DNA of 64,000 nucleotides, taken from Ustilago trichophora (lineage: Eukaryota > Basidiomycota > Ustilaginomycetes > Ustilaginales > Ustilaginaceae). Where the stretch lies: positions 124,001-188,000 of the forward strand of contig OOIN01000021.1 of assembly GCA_900323505.1 (NCBI GenBank), given 5' to 3'. Both the position numbers and the translations under genes were made by a program. This document shows, in pieces, positions 8,972 through 18,531 of this stretch (its first letter is position 1; each line of letters opens with the position of its first letter). The notes below the pieces were generated by a model. That model ran no database searches, was not told the DNA's origin, and saw nothing but the letters and a program-made list of their open reading frames with translations.

Positions 8972-10345
8972 GTTGTGAGAACGTGATAGTGGGGGGGGGA
9001 AGGTTCGTCAACAACGATGACGATGAGGGTAGTGAAAAAAGGAGTGATGATGGTGATGGAAGGAGGGAAAAGAAAACGAGGGCCGTCTCTTTTGACTCAG
9101 CACCGCGAGGGTACCTAGCCAAGCAGAGGTACCACCAATCCCTTTCCCACACTCATCGGAGAGATTCCCGGGTGCAAAGTGTGACTGGGAGTGGTGGGAA
9201 GTTTGACATGGGAGGAAGGGAGGGCATGATTTCATATGAGCAACGTATCGTGCTTGCTTGCTGCAGACGGGATCTCTTCAGTCGGTGTCTTCCCGACACC
9301 GTGAGAAGGACTCAATAGCCGAGCTTGCTTAGCGTACAGTACAGTACATTGTAGTGGGAGGAAGAGGAGGTTGAAGGAGCTCGGGTCGTGCAACCCGCCA
9401 CAAGATCCCACCACTTCCCACCTTTTTTATGCCTCGCAGCAGGCGCCGCAGTAACCAGCGGGTACAGACCAGCCGACGGCCACGGCTAGACCCGCCGATC
9501 GCTGTTTTACACCGTGACCAGCGGAATATTGACGTTTCCACGGTGCTTCCAGCAAAAAAACTTCTTTGTATCACGTCGGACAATCCGGTACGTCTCATTC
9601 AGCTCGATCCCGGAAGCTCTCCGAATCGATGTAACTTTAAATTTTGTGACGAAAGCCCAGCCCAATTCGAGAGAGAGGAGAACGTTCCTTTCCCACCCAC
9701 CCACAAAGTCTCGACTGAGGTTCAACTCAAGGTGAAAGATTAAGGCGCCTTTTCAGTTCCTTTGACAAGCATGTTGCCCACCGGGAGCCGTCTTCATCAC
9801 TCAACAAGGCAGAGTCTGTTCAGGGGGGATATGAAATGCGTGGCACCCATTGGTCGAAAAACTGCAACGTGGGTTTGTTTTGCGCAACGATGGTGCCACC
9901 GTGAGGTGCTTACAATACTCGGGTGCCACGCTTGATGATGTCAAGGTCAACAAGGTCAAGATCAAGATTGACGTGATCACTTCCGGTGGGGAAAGGGGTC
10001 GGGACGACAAGTTAGTAGGAAAGATGCATGTTGACCATGCTGACCGGAAATTTTGACTGTGTTACGGCGACATCATTGACAATCTGCAAAAAAAAAAAAA
10101 AAAAATCGGTCGGGAAATTTGCGACTGCCGAAACCAAAAAATTCAAGAAGATTTCACTTCTTCTCTCTCGCGACACCTCCACCAAACACAGAGAGGAAAA
10201 AAAAAAAATAGGTTCGAGGAGGACCCTTGTTCCGCCTTCCTCTTCCCTCCCCGCACACCCTGCTCTTCAACATACCTCTTCATCATCTCCCCCTAATCAC
10301 ATCCAACATCACCACTTGCGCCAACTCTGCGCCCCATCGATCAAA
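8972..10345. promoter_or_regulatory. Divergent intergenic region upstream of the membrane protein and UTP23
   Basis: These 1.37 kb separate two divergent genes. They hold an 18-bp A-run (10088-10105), a second A-run near 10199-10208 close to UTP23, a short perfect hairpin (CGGTGTC/GACACCG stem, 9282-9300) and a TACAG-rich stretch around 9335-9350. I found no tRNA box A/B pair and no convincing gene; small open frames here lack coding character. Confidence 0.45.
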
Positions 10346-11329
10346 ATGAGACAGCGTCGAGCCAAGATCTATCGCAAAATGTTGCACCAGTACCAGATGC
10401 AATTCGGTTTTCGCGAACCTTACCAACTTCTTCTCGACGACACCTTCTCCCTTGCCTTATCCCGCTACAAGATCTCGGACCCCCTCAATCAGTTCTCCAA
10501 CGTGCTCCAATCCAAAAAGATCAAGCCACTCATCACCCAATGTTGCATGGCTGCGCTCTATGCACTCGGTAAAGAGCATCAGTCCACCGTCGACATGGCC
10601 AAAGCATGGGAGCGAAGGATGTGCAACCATCGCGAGGCGATCGATCCACAGGAATGCGTCAAGCAGTGTGTCGGAGCCGAAAACAAGCACAGATACATCG
10701 TTGCCAGTGAACAGGGCGAGTTGCGACGCGATCTCAGGTTGGGTGTGGCTGGATTGCCAATGATGCATTTCACTCAGGCGGTCATGGTGTTGGAACCCAT
10801 GTCCCCGTTGACAAAGAGCAAGATCGAGGAGAAGGAGGAGACCAAGCTGCAGTTGCCTGCTAGTGAGGCTGGATTGCTCAAGAATCAGCCTAGTGTAGAG
10901 GTCGATATCATTGGAGGCTCCGGTGAAGGTGATGCTGACGGTGCGGATAAGGTGGAAGGCGAGTCGGCGGCGACGGTGGCGGCGGCAAAGGAAGGCGAAG
11001 CGGAGGGTGGGAGAAGACGCAAGCGCAAAGCACCAAACCCGCTCTCCGTTCGTAAGGCCAAAAACCCTCGCCTGACAATGGAGGAGAAGCTCAAACGTGA
11101 ACAGGAATTCAAGAAGCAAAAGCAACGTGCTGCTGCGCGGGCTAGGATGGAGGCGAGCAAGATCAACTCTACTGCTACCCCAAAGGATGGTGATGCGGCT
11201 GGAGCTGATGGTGAGGGGCCAAAGAAGAGACGCAGACGTGCTGGAAGCAAGAAATCCGCCACCCCTGACGCCACCGCCGTAGCTACAGAGAAGAAGGACC
11301 AAATTGAACAAGCCGACGGTGGAGCCTAA
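10346..11329 (+). CDS. UTP23: rRNA-processing factor Utp23 (PIN-domain, Fcf1 family)
   Basis: The 327-residue product starts MRQRRAKIYRKMLHQYQMQF and continues GFREPYQLLLDDTFSLAL, the diagnostic opening of Utp23, a PIN-fold component of the small-subunit processome needed for early pre-18S rRNA cleavage in the nucleolus. A Cys/His cluster (QCCMAALY, RRMCNH, DPQECVKQCVG, NKHRY) matches the family zinc-binding element. The C-terminal third is Ala/Glu/Lys-rich with nuclear-localisation-like basic blocks (GRRRKRKAPNPLSVRKAKNP; KKRRRRAGSKK). The start chosen is the ATG before MRQRRAK; the open frame extends 106 codons upstream but those codons are poly-Lys and non-conserved. It is convergent with dynactin, with a transposon inserted between the two 3' ends. 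Confidence 0.9.
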   Translation: MRQRRAKIYRKMLHQYQMQFGFREPYQLLLDDTFSLALSRYKISDPLNQFSNVLQSKKIKPLITQCCMAALYALGKEHQSTVDMAKAWERRMCNHREAIDPQECVKQCVGAENKHRYIVASEQGELRRDLRLGVAGLPMMHFTQAVMVLEPMSPLTKSKIEEKEETKLQLPASEAGLLKNQPSVEVDIIGGSGEGDADGADKVEGESAATVAAAKEGEAEGGRRRKRKAPNPLSVRKAKNPRLTMEEKLKREQEFKKQKQRAAARARMEASKINSTATPKDGDAAGADGEGPKKRRRRAGSKKSATPDATAVATEKKDQIEQADGGA

Positions 11330-11491
11330 AGGAAAAGGAAAAATCAGAGAAAGTCCTCCGCTAACGGTGCCCCTACCACCACCACCGCAGACGCACCTGC
11401 TCCACCGACAGCAACAGCCGTCGAAACCTCCTCATGAACCATCCTCTTCCCCACCAAAATACCCTCGCGACTCGACCTTGTCATTTCTCTG

Positions 11492-11535
11492 TAACGTAAT
11501 TACAGTAGTACCGACGCGGATGTAGTACCGACGCG
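11492..11535 (+). repeat. Left terminal inverted repeat
   Basis: The 44-bp repeat includes the TA target. It contains two direct copies of GTAGTACCGACGCG (11505-11518 and 11522-11535), 17 bp apart start to start, likely paired transposase-binding sites. Confidence 0.92.
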
Positions 11536-11833
11536 TTCGCCGAGCTTAATTTTCAGTCTGATGGTAGTACTCGGCGTGATCGTGATCTCAGCAGTCTGTG
11601 AATCAATCCGAGTCAAACTTCAATGGTGTGTTCCTGAGATGCTATGATACATGTTGAGCTAAACAGAATCAAAGTCGGACGCGTGATGAGCTTGCTACTG
11701 GCATGATATCAAAGAAACCAAAGCCACCAAGGTCATCGTCATTGATGGCGTCGAGAGACAGTTCAGGATCGATATTGTTGGTGATATTTGGCTCTGCAGG
11801 TGTAGCAGAGATGCTTGGTGATGCCGAGAGCCC

Positions 11834-13510
11834 TTAGTCGCCATCATGAGGTGCTTCGTCGCCATCAGGAACTGCTTTGTCGCCATCAGGAACTGCCTCG
11901 GCCTCCTCGGCCTCCTCCACCACCTCCTCCTCTCGAGTGTTCCTACCCTTGTATGCTCCCTTTCCAACTAAGTTTTGCTCTGCCTCCGCCCTCGTGATCA
12001 TCTTTGTCCGTGTTAATACCCTCTGATCACCATCCTTCCTCTTCTTGCCCCTCCTCGTCGACGTTTTGTTCCTTCGCTCCAGCTCCGATCGCAAGAGGTC
12101 AACTTCAACCCGAGAAGCTGCAAGTGCTGCTTCCGTCTGTGCGTGTGCTTGTGAAATTGAGTTACCGAGCTTTCGGGCTTCACGTGGGTCCTGTTCCTGA
12201 GCTAGTACGGCGACTGTGGTTTCGAATACAGTCCGTGAATTTGGTACAGCACGTTCCTGCAGCGGCTGTCAGTGTTGCTGTGTTCCTGACCCAGGTAGTC
12301 GGTCAAGTACCTTATTTGCACTCGGATTAAGTGTGATTCCGCTGTCGGAGAAGGCCTTCCGGGCTCGTGCCTGCGTCAGAACCTTCTCTCGTGCCTGGGC
12401 GTACATTGTTACAAACATCGGCTTGTCAACGTCGCTCACGTGGGTCGCGGCGTCCGAGATCAAACGCTTGACGGAAGCTGAGAGTGGGCCAAAGATTGAC
12501 ACATCCAGGGGTTGCATTACGTGGGTTGCATGAGCTGGAAGCAGGAACGGAATGATGTTCCTGTTCCAGCAAAGGTCGAGGAACGGCTCGCTGGTGTGAG
12601 ACTTGTGGCCGTCGATGATGAGCAAGCGCCAAGTTGATGGCGTCGACGGCCTTGTCTCTGGCTCGAAGATGGTTTCGAGCCATTCGAGGCCGAGTGCATG
12701 TGATGTCCAGCCATTGTCGGTCTTGGCAAACCTCCAGGAACCCGGTACACCTTCCATTTGCCGCTGCTCTCCGACTGTGTGGACCCGGCCTTTGGTGATG
12801 ATAAGCGGCGATAGTACCTGACCACCGCTTCCGATGCACTCGATTATAGTTGCCGACTCACGTGTTCCTGGCTGTGCCTTGTACCGAGCTGCCGGCTCGC
12901 CGGAAGGCACAATGATCCGCTCGCTTCCGGCCTGACCAAACATGAACCCTGTTTCATCCATATTGTAAATGTTTGTGGATGCTACATTATACTCACGCAT
13001 GATCTCAGCCAAATGATTGAACCATTGTTGTATTACAGTCTCAGTAGCTCCGGAAAGCCGGGCATTGTCCAGGCACCGAGACCAATGGGACCGAATTGTC
13101 GGGTGCCGAAGCAGGAACGCCTGCAGCCACGTGTGCGTGACGTCTGGAGCTTGGCGACGAGCAGGATCGGAATGGATGACATTGTTTGCATGCTCACGGA
13201 GAAGCGCCGGTGTCAGGGCAAAGCCGCTGCAGGCACGACGCCGGATGAACTCAAGCAAACCCGACTCTTCGGTTGGAGTCAGGCGTTGCTGGTTGTTCTG
13301 AGCCCGGACTTTCGGCTGACGGCCTTGCCTCCGGTGGCGCAAGCTCGCTTCTGGAACATTGTTTGCTGCTGCGGCTTGTCGGATGCTGTCATGCTGTCCA
13401 TTATCGAGCTCCAAAGATGCTCGCTGCAGCCGAACCTCACGTGTGTTGCGATCAGCCGCTGATGCCGCTCGGAAGGCCACAGAGCGCTTCGAGAAAGGGC
13501 GTTGCGGCAT
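11834..13510 (-). pseudogene. pogo/Fot1-like transposase, frame interrupted by one TGA
   Basis: From ATG at 13510 the frame gives 413 residues: a psq-type N-terminal HTH (residues ~20-65), a CENP-B-type HTH (~75-145) and a DDE domain whose three acidic residues are all present (MDETGF Asp185, LLIIDGHKSH Asp300, MQPLDVSIF Asp336). A TGA at 12269-12271 then stops it, but the same frame continues open for another 144 codons to TAA at 11834, encoding a coiled-coil-like segment (QAHAQTEAALAASRVEVDLL), a basic block and an acidic tail with VPDGD repeats. The combined length (~558 codons) fits full-length Fot1-type transposases, so the TGA looks like a single nonsense change, for example CGA to TGA. 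A functional 413-residue form is possible since the DDE core is complete. Confidence 0.85.
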
Positions 13511-13697
13511 GCTGGTGACCAGTAAAGCAGTATAATAAGGTTATATTATGGAATTGAGTTGTATTGATGGTGTATGCGATGATGATGAAGGGTTCCGGAA
13601 AGTCGGATGGTGGGTCTCATGCAAGGTTCGGACAAACACAGACGCGATCATACGGGGGTACTGACATCAGATTCGGTGGGACTCGGAAATGACTCAG

Positions 13698-13741
13698 CGC
13701 GTCGGTACTACATCCGCGTCGGTACTACTGTAATTACGTTA
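13698..13741 (-). repeat. Right terminal inverted repeat
   Basis: This is the exact reverse complement of 11492-11535, with the same two internal copies of the 14-bp box (13698-13711 and 13715-13728). It ends at a TA target dinucleotide. Confidence 0.92.
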
Positions 13742-13857
13742 GCATCATACATCCACATCCACACACACACTCACACACTCTCTCTCGTATGCATTTCTGT
13801 ACGCAATCCAACAGCTTTTGATTGCTTCCTTTACACAGCCCTTTGCGGCACGTTGTA

Positions 13858-16800
13858 TCAAGCTTGGACAGCACGCATGCTGAGCCCTGCCCCAGCTGCT
13901 GAAAGTGGCTGAGGCCCCAACCGCTCCGAAAGAGCCGACAGCTGTCTCAACAGCTTTGCGCGTGTCTGCGTCTGTTGCAGCAGCTGAACCTCGGGCTGTT
14001 TGTGGTAGGGCAACCATGGGCGACCTGCGCCCTGAGTATGCTCTCCATCCTTCTCGTTACCTGCGTCTTTCTCCGTCAGAGTTGCCTTCTTAGCAACAGG
14101 CGTGAGGTCAACAACGCTCGACAGGGCCAAAGTAGCCAACGCAGAGTTGTACAGCTGTTTCGCTTCTGATCGCACTCCACCTGCAGCGCTGCTGCGAGCC
14201 GGGCGCAACGAACTTCGCTTCATGGGCTCGCCGACCTTCTTGGTGTCGCTTTCGTCGCCGCTCTTGCCCGCTTCTGCTGAAACAGCAGCCGCGCGCTGAG
14301 AACGATGCACAAGCGCAGGGAGCGCTTCCATCTGCTGCAAGAGCGCATTTCCTTTCAACGTTGCGTTTTCGTTGCGCAGATGCTTGAGCGCTCCTTTGAG
14401 CGCTTCTAGCTGGTCGAGAAGGTAAGATGTTTCCAAGCTACTGTAGCTCGAGCCCACTTCCAGGCTTCCTTCTGGCAAGGCTCGTCCCGCACTACCCGCA
14501 GCGCGACCCTCGCCATCTCCAGCCAAAGCATTGCCTGCAAGCGCATCCGCCGGCACCGCAGCAATCTTGGCTTTGAGCTGGTCGTTGTCCTTTTGCAGCG
14601 CCTCGATCTCGCTCTGCAGCGCATCGTTGGCGTCCTGGTATGCCTTTGCTTGACGCTGTGTCTCGGTGAGCGTTGCCCGCACATCGCTGTGTTGGTCCAC
14701 TTGGGCTTTCGACTTCTCGAGCTGCTTTTGCAGCCGTTCAATCCTGATCGAGCTTTCTTGCAGTGCTTGATCTCGTGCTTTGACCTGGCGCAGGAGATCA
14801 CGCGCATCTTCGCTGAGCTTGGCGACCTGTCGTTCGAGCTCGGGATTCTGGGCTGCTTGCGTCTTGATATCTTCGGCACGCGCGAGCCATGGGCCGGGAC
14901 CGTTGATGCGGATGACGTTCTCCTGCTCGACGATGGCGGTAAGCACCGTCTGGATGGTGGTGCAAAGATGGGAGGTGGACGAAAGCGGGCCGGACCAAAG
15001 GTTGATGTCGGCCTTGCCGAGTCCTTCCTCGGTCGCCTCGGCTACCATATCGGTCACCTTGCCGATCTCGAAGACCGTCTTGGACGTGCGCACCTCTGCA
15101 ACATATGTCGAAATCGACTTGGACAGCTGCGTGGCAAAGGTGACGAGCTGGGACGTCAGCCTGCCTAGCGGTGGGAGGTGCATGATGGCCTCCATGCGCA
15201 CCGCCTCGTCGTTCTCAGCCAGACTAAGCAGCCTTCGCAACACCTTGCGTGTAAGCACTTTTGTGTTTCGGATGCGAGTAATGAGCTCCTGCAGCGGGTC
15301 GAACAGGTCATCCTCAATGTTCTTGCTTCCCATCTCCCACTCGACGTCGTCATCAGCGTACAGCTGTGCCAGCTGCTGCTTGGCGTAGCCGAGGGCTGCG
15401 ATGAGCGTGTCGAGATCGTGGTCGATCAAGTTGGCAGAGCCTACTTCCTTGGCCGCAAGATCGCTGTCGTTCTCATCCCCACCGAGGGCCATAGTAAAGT
15501 CTTCGAACTGCTTGACGAATCGACCAAACTCGACACCGCATTCGTGCTCCTTGAGCTCCTCTTTTCGCAGCGCTGCGATGAACGAGTCGACTTTGCGTTC
15601 GATAGCCATATTTTCGCGGTACATCCTTCCACCACGTAAGAACACTTCTGTAGGTGCCAGGCGGAGCACCGCAGCAATTTGTCGAGAGAGCGCGCTGAAG
15701 TGGGCGATCGAGTGGCGCATCTGGCACACGCTGACCATGATTTCAGGTACCACACCTGACAAGCTCTCCTGGATGTCGTGATTGGTCTCGACAATCGACT
15801 TGATGAGGTCCGACTTTACCGCCATACGACGGAAGAACAGCAGACAGTTGACCGCATCAGCATCCGCCTCAAAGTAGGCGCTTGGCAGATACGATCGGAC
15901 CATTTCCAGATGCGATGTAGCCTGGGAAGCCTGCAGACGTCCAAGCTCGAGATCGATGGTCTTGGCCTGGCTCTTGAGCGCGCTCGACTGAAGTTTGAGG
16001 TTGAGGTTGAGCATCGCTTGGTCTGCGAGGTCTTTGCGCCCTGCACCGCCTTCTCCACGATACTCGGCCTGCTCTGCTCGGAAGGCATCCAGCTCGCTCT
16101 GCTGATTCGAGATGAGCTCGCGGAATTGTGTAAATGTGTTCTGATAGTCGATCGCATTGTTTTCGAGTCCTTCGTTTCGCGCCTGCAAATCACGAATGCG
16201 CGATTCGCAGAGATCCACCTCCTCGCGCAGTTCCTTTTCGTTGATGGTGTGCTGCTCCTCGAGCTCGTTGTTGATCTCGGCGATGGTCTCGTGCTCTTCA
16301 ATCTCGTCGCGCAGCTTTTTGACAAGATCCGCCAGCTGGTGGTTACGCTCGGTGAGCTGCTCGACCAGATCCTGGGCTCCAAGGGCGTCGTCGAGCTGAA
16401 GCTTGAGATCCTCGATCATAGACTCTGCGTTCTCCAGCTCGGGTAGAAGCGAGTCGTTGGTCGAGTTGAGCTCGATCAATTCGGCGTTCTCCCGTTCGAG
16501 CTCGATGATCTTGCGACGCTGTTCTCCTTCGATCTCTTGGGAGCGATCGCGTAGGTCACGCAGGACGCGGCGGAGCTGATCGTTTTCGCGCTGCAACAGG
16601 TCGGTTGCAGCAGAGTACTCTGCTCGTACGTCGTCTTCCTCGCCTGCATCTTCGTGGTCCTCTCCATCCTCTGCGCCTGCCCCGGCTGCAGCACGGCGTC
16701 TGAGGAGATGTGGGTTTAAATCCTTCTCCAGAGCCTGAATCTTCGCATTAGCAGCCTCGAGCGACAAGAGATGCTCTTCCGCCTCGAGTGCGGCAGTCTC

Positions 16801-18531
16801 GGCCTTTTCTTCAGCCATCTCGCGATCCAGCGTCAAGGACTCAAGCTCGTCGTTGAGACGGGAGAGCTGACGCTCAAAGTCGTCCTTCTGCATGGCCCAG
16901 TCCTTCTCGAGCTTTTTCTGGTCTTTGAGCTCGGCCTGCAGATCTTGCACTCTGGCTGTGAGCTTGGGCGCTGCGGCAATCGAGAGCTCAGCTTCTTCCT
17001 TGAGCTTCTCGAGCTCAGAGATGCGACTTCGCTCGTCATCGCGCTTCTTTTCGAGGACGCGCACTTTGGCACGTAGCTCTTCGACTTCCTTTTGCAGAGC
17101 GCCAAATTCGGCTGAAGACCTCATCGCCGTGGTCGAGGACGAGGGCTCGACGAGACTCATAAAGTCGCGTGTCGATTTGTTGAGCAATTTGGTGGAGCGC
17201 AATGTTGAGTCTGCTGTTGCCTCGCCTCCAGCTCCAGTGCGTTCAGCAGAAATGGTCTGGTCAGCCTCATCGATGATGATGTCGTCGTCGTCGACGAGCG
17301 CGCGTTGGGAGACACTCGCACCGTGCCCTGAGGTTGGCGAATCGATCGCGAGAAGATCGTCCTGGTCGTCTTCTTCTGCATCGTAGTCGTAAGCACTAGC
17401 ATCATCGTGATCCATCAGGCGCTGCGAGGCACTCGTGCGTCCCGAGCTGACAGCGCTTCCCGCTGAGCTTCTCGGACCTAAGCGTGAAGGAGCAAGTGAG
17501 CTGCCAGCACGAGATGCTGGACCTGTTGTGCTGCTGGCGCGGGAGATGGGCGCAGATGCCGCCGCTGTTCGTGCTGCTGCAGCCCGAGAAGCAGGCCCAA
17601 CGCTAGGACTGGAGGTGGCGGTACGTGCACCTCCTGCTAGCATAGAAGGACGGCTGCTCGGGACAGGACGGAGGCCTGCCCTTGCAGCTGACGGGGTTTG
17701 CGGTTTTGCTGCAGCTGCTGCGGAGGAAGAAGAGGCAAGGGGTCTGGTTGCTGTGCGGGCGACGCTAGAGTTGACTGCTGGTGTCCTCGTGCTAGGTGCG
17801 GCACTGGTTGCGGAGGGTCTGACTGTGCGGGTGGCGGCTGCTGGCGTGCTTGGTGAACCTGTTCGACTTGCAAGAGAGCTAGTGGCTGTTGAACGTGCCG
17901 TACTGGATGCTGCAGAGGATCGACCGGTGACAGATGGTTTGATGGGGGAGCGGACGCCTGTCGCTGATTTGATGGGGGATCCAGTACGTGCTGATATGCT
18001 AGCTGATGTAGGCGGTCTGGATGCTGATGCAGACGAGACAGTGCTACCGACGCTGTTGGTGCTGGTTCGTCTGACGGCCGAGGGAGGTGCCGAGGGTGCT
18101 AAGCTGGCTCTGGGCGGTGCTGCTCTTGCTGGTGTAGCGGCTACGCTCTTGCGCGGACTGAGACGTGCAGCGGCCGTTGCAGAGGGAGTTGCCGTGGTTG
18201 TCGGGCGTGTAGCTCGAGATGCAGCTGGTGTTGGCGGAGGCATGGGTTCGTCATCGACGCTGTGCATCTCTTCTTCTGGCGAAAGAACATGGACCTGGCT
18301 GGAGCGAACAAAGACGCCGTAGCCGTCCTCGCATTCGAAATAGCGCTTGCCCTGTACAGAACCATTGTTCTTGCCATTTGGGCTGTCCAGTTCGATACCG
18401 ACCCATACGCCTGGAGCGAACGAGGTCTGGCCAACGAAGAGCACCTCACCATGGCCAAGATTGGAGACTTTGACGCGTGAGTGCAGATGAAGCGGCTGCG
18501 ACGCCGAGCTCGGCGTCCTGGGCTCGGTCAT
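13858..18531 (-). CDS. NIP100: Dynactin p150Glued subunit
   Basis: The 1557-residue product opens with a CAP-Gly domain (residues ~18-83: VKVSNLGHGEVLFVGQTSF, GVWVGIELDSPNGKNNGS, FECEDGYGVFV), which binds microtubule ends. A long Ser/Ala/Thr/Arg-rich basic linker follows (~95-400). Extended coiled coils then run from ~470 to ~830, and the p150 dynactin core domain is recognisable at LKLQSSALKSQAKTIDLELG and RSYLPSAYFEADADAVNCLL. A further coiled coil and a disordered tail end the protein. It is the large shoulder/arm subunit of dynactin that couples dynein to microtubules and cargo; smuts rely on it for endosome and nuclear traffic. CAP-Gly carries GKNNG where GKNDG is usual. Orthologues are NIP100, ro-3 and DCTN1. 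The gene is intronless. Confidence 0.93.
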   Translation of the reverse strand: MTEPRTPSSASQPLHLHSRVKVSNLGHGEVLFVGQTSFAPGVWVGIELDSPNGKNNGSVQGKRYFECEDGYGVFVRSSQVHVLSPEEEMHSVDDEPMPPPTPAASRATRPTTTATPSATAAARLSPRKSVAATPARAAPPRASLAPSAPPSAVRRTSTNSVGSTVSSASASRPPTSASISARTGSPIKSATGVRSPIKPSVTGRSSAASSTARSTATSSLASRTGSPSTPAAATRTVRPSATSAAPSTRTPAVNSSVARTATRPLASSSSAAAAAKPQTPSAARAGLRPVPSSRPSMLAGGARTATSSPSVGPASRAAAARTAAASAPISRASSTTGPASRAGSSLAPSRLGPRSSAGSAVSSGRTSASQRLMDHDDASAYDYDAEEDDQDDLLAIDSPTSGHGASVSQRALVDDDDIIIDEADQTISAERTGAGGEATADSTLRSTKLLNKSTRDFMSLVEPSSSTTAMRSSAEFGALQKEVEELRAKVRVLEKKRDDERSRISELEKLKEEAELSIAAAPKLTARVQDLQAELKDQKKLEKDWAMQKDDFERQLSRLNDELESLTLDREMAEEKAETAALEAEEHLLSLEAANAKIQALEKDLNPHLLRRRAAAGAGAEDGEDHEDAGEEDDVRAEYSAATDLLQRENDQLRRVLRDLRDRSQEIEGEQRRKIIELERENAELIELNSTNDSLLPELENAESMIEDLKLQLDDALGAQDLVEQLTERNHQLADLVKKLRDEIEEHETIAEINNELEEQHTINEKELREEVDLCESRIRDLQARNEGLENNAIDYQNTFTQFRELISNQQSELDAFRAEQAEYRGEGGAGRKDLADQAMLNLNLKLQSSALKSQAKTIDLELGRLQASQATSHLEMVRSYLPSAYFEADADAVNCLLFFRRMAVKSDLIKSIVETNHDIQESLSGVVPEIMVSVCQMRHSIAHFSALSRQIAAVLRLAPTEVFLRGGRMYRENMAIERKVDSFIAALRKEELKEHECGVEFGRFVKQFEDFTMALGGDENDSDLAAKEVGSANLIDHDLDTLIAALGYAKQQLAQLYADDDVEWEMGSKNIEDDLFDPLQELITRIRNTKVLTRKVLRRLLSLAENDEAVRMEAIMHLPPLGRLTSQLVTFATQLSKSISTYVAEVRTSKTVFEIGKVTDMVAEATEEGLGKADINLWSGPLSSTSHLCTTIQTVLTAIVEQENVIRINGPGPWLARAEDIKTQAAQNPELERQVAKLSEDARDLLRQVKARDQALQESSIRIERLQKQLEKSKAQVDQHSDVRATLTETQRQAKAYQDANDALQSEIEALQKDNDQLKAKIAAVPADALAGNALAGDGEGRAAGSAGRALPEGSLEVGSSYSSLETSYLLDQLEALKGALKHLRNENATLKGNALLQQMEALPALVHRSQRAAAVSAEAGKSGDESDTKKVGEPMKRSSLRPARSSAAGGVRSEAKQLYNSALATLALSSVVDLTPVAKKATLTEKDAGNEKDGEHTQGAGRPWLPYHKQPEVQLLQQTQTRAKLLRQLSALSERLGPQPLSAAGAGLSMRAVQA

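Larger units (their letters stand above)
11492..13741 (-). mobile_element. Complete pogo/Fot1-type DNA transposon with perfect 44-bp terminal inverted repeats
   Basis: The span includes the flanking TA target dinucleotides at 11492-11493 and 13740-13741. The left end (11492-11535) and the right end (13698-13741) are exact reverse complements over 44 bp, opening TAACGTAATTACA. Inside lies one minus-strand transposase frame with HTH and DDE domains, typical of the pogo branch of Tc1/mariner, which inserts at TA. The element sits between the convergent 3' ends of UTP23 and dynactin p150, so neither gene is broken. Identical TIRs suggest recent arrival. Confidence 0.92.

Noticed and set aside
9282..9300. 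Short perfect hairpin with 7-bp stem as possible regulatory RNA
   Set aside because: A 7-bp stem with 5-base loop is expected by chance at this scale and has no surrounding structure.
10028..10345. 106-codon N-terminal extension of UTP23
   Set aside because: The extension contains a poly-Lys run from an A-tract and lacks family similarity; Utp23 proteins start at MRQ(R/K)R.
17435..18322. 295-codon plus-strand frame opposite the dynactin linker
   Set aside because: It is the shadow of the Ser/Ala/Thr-rich linker of p150Glued (giving Ala/Gly/Val-rich translation) and has no independent support.
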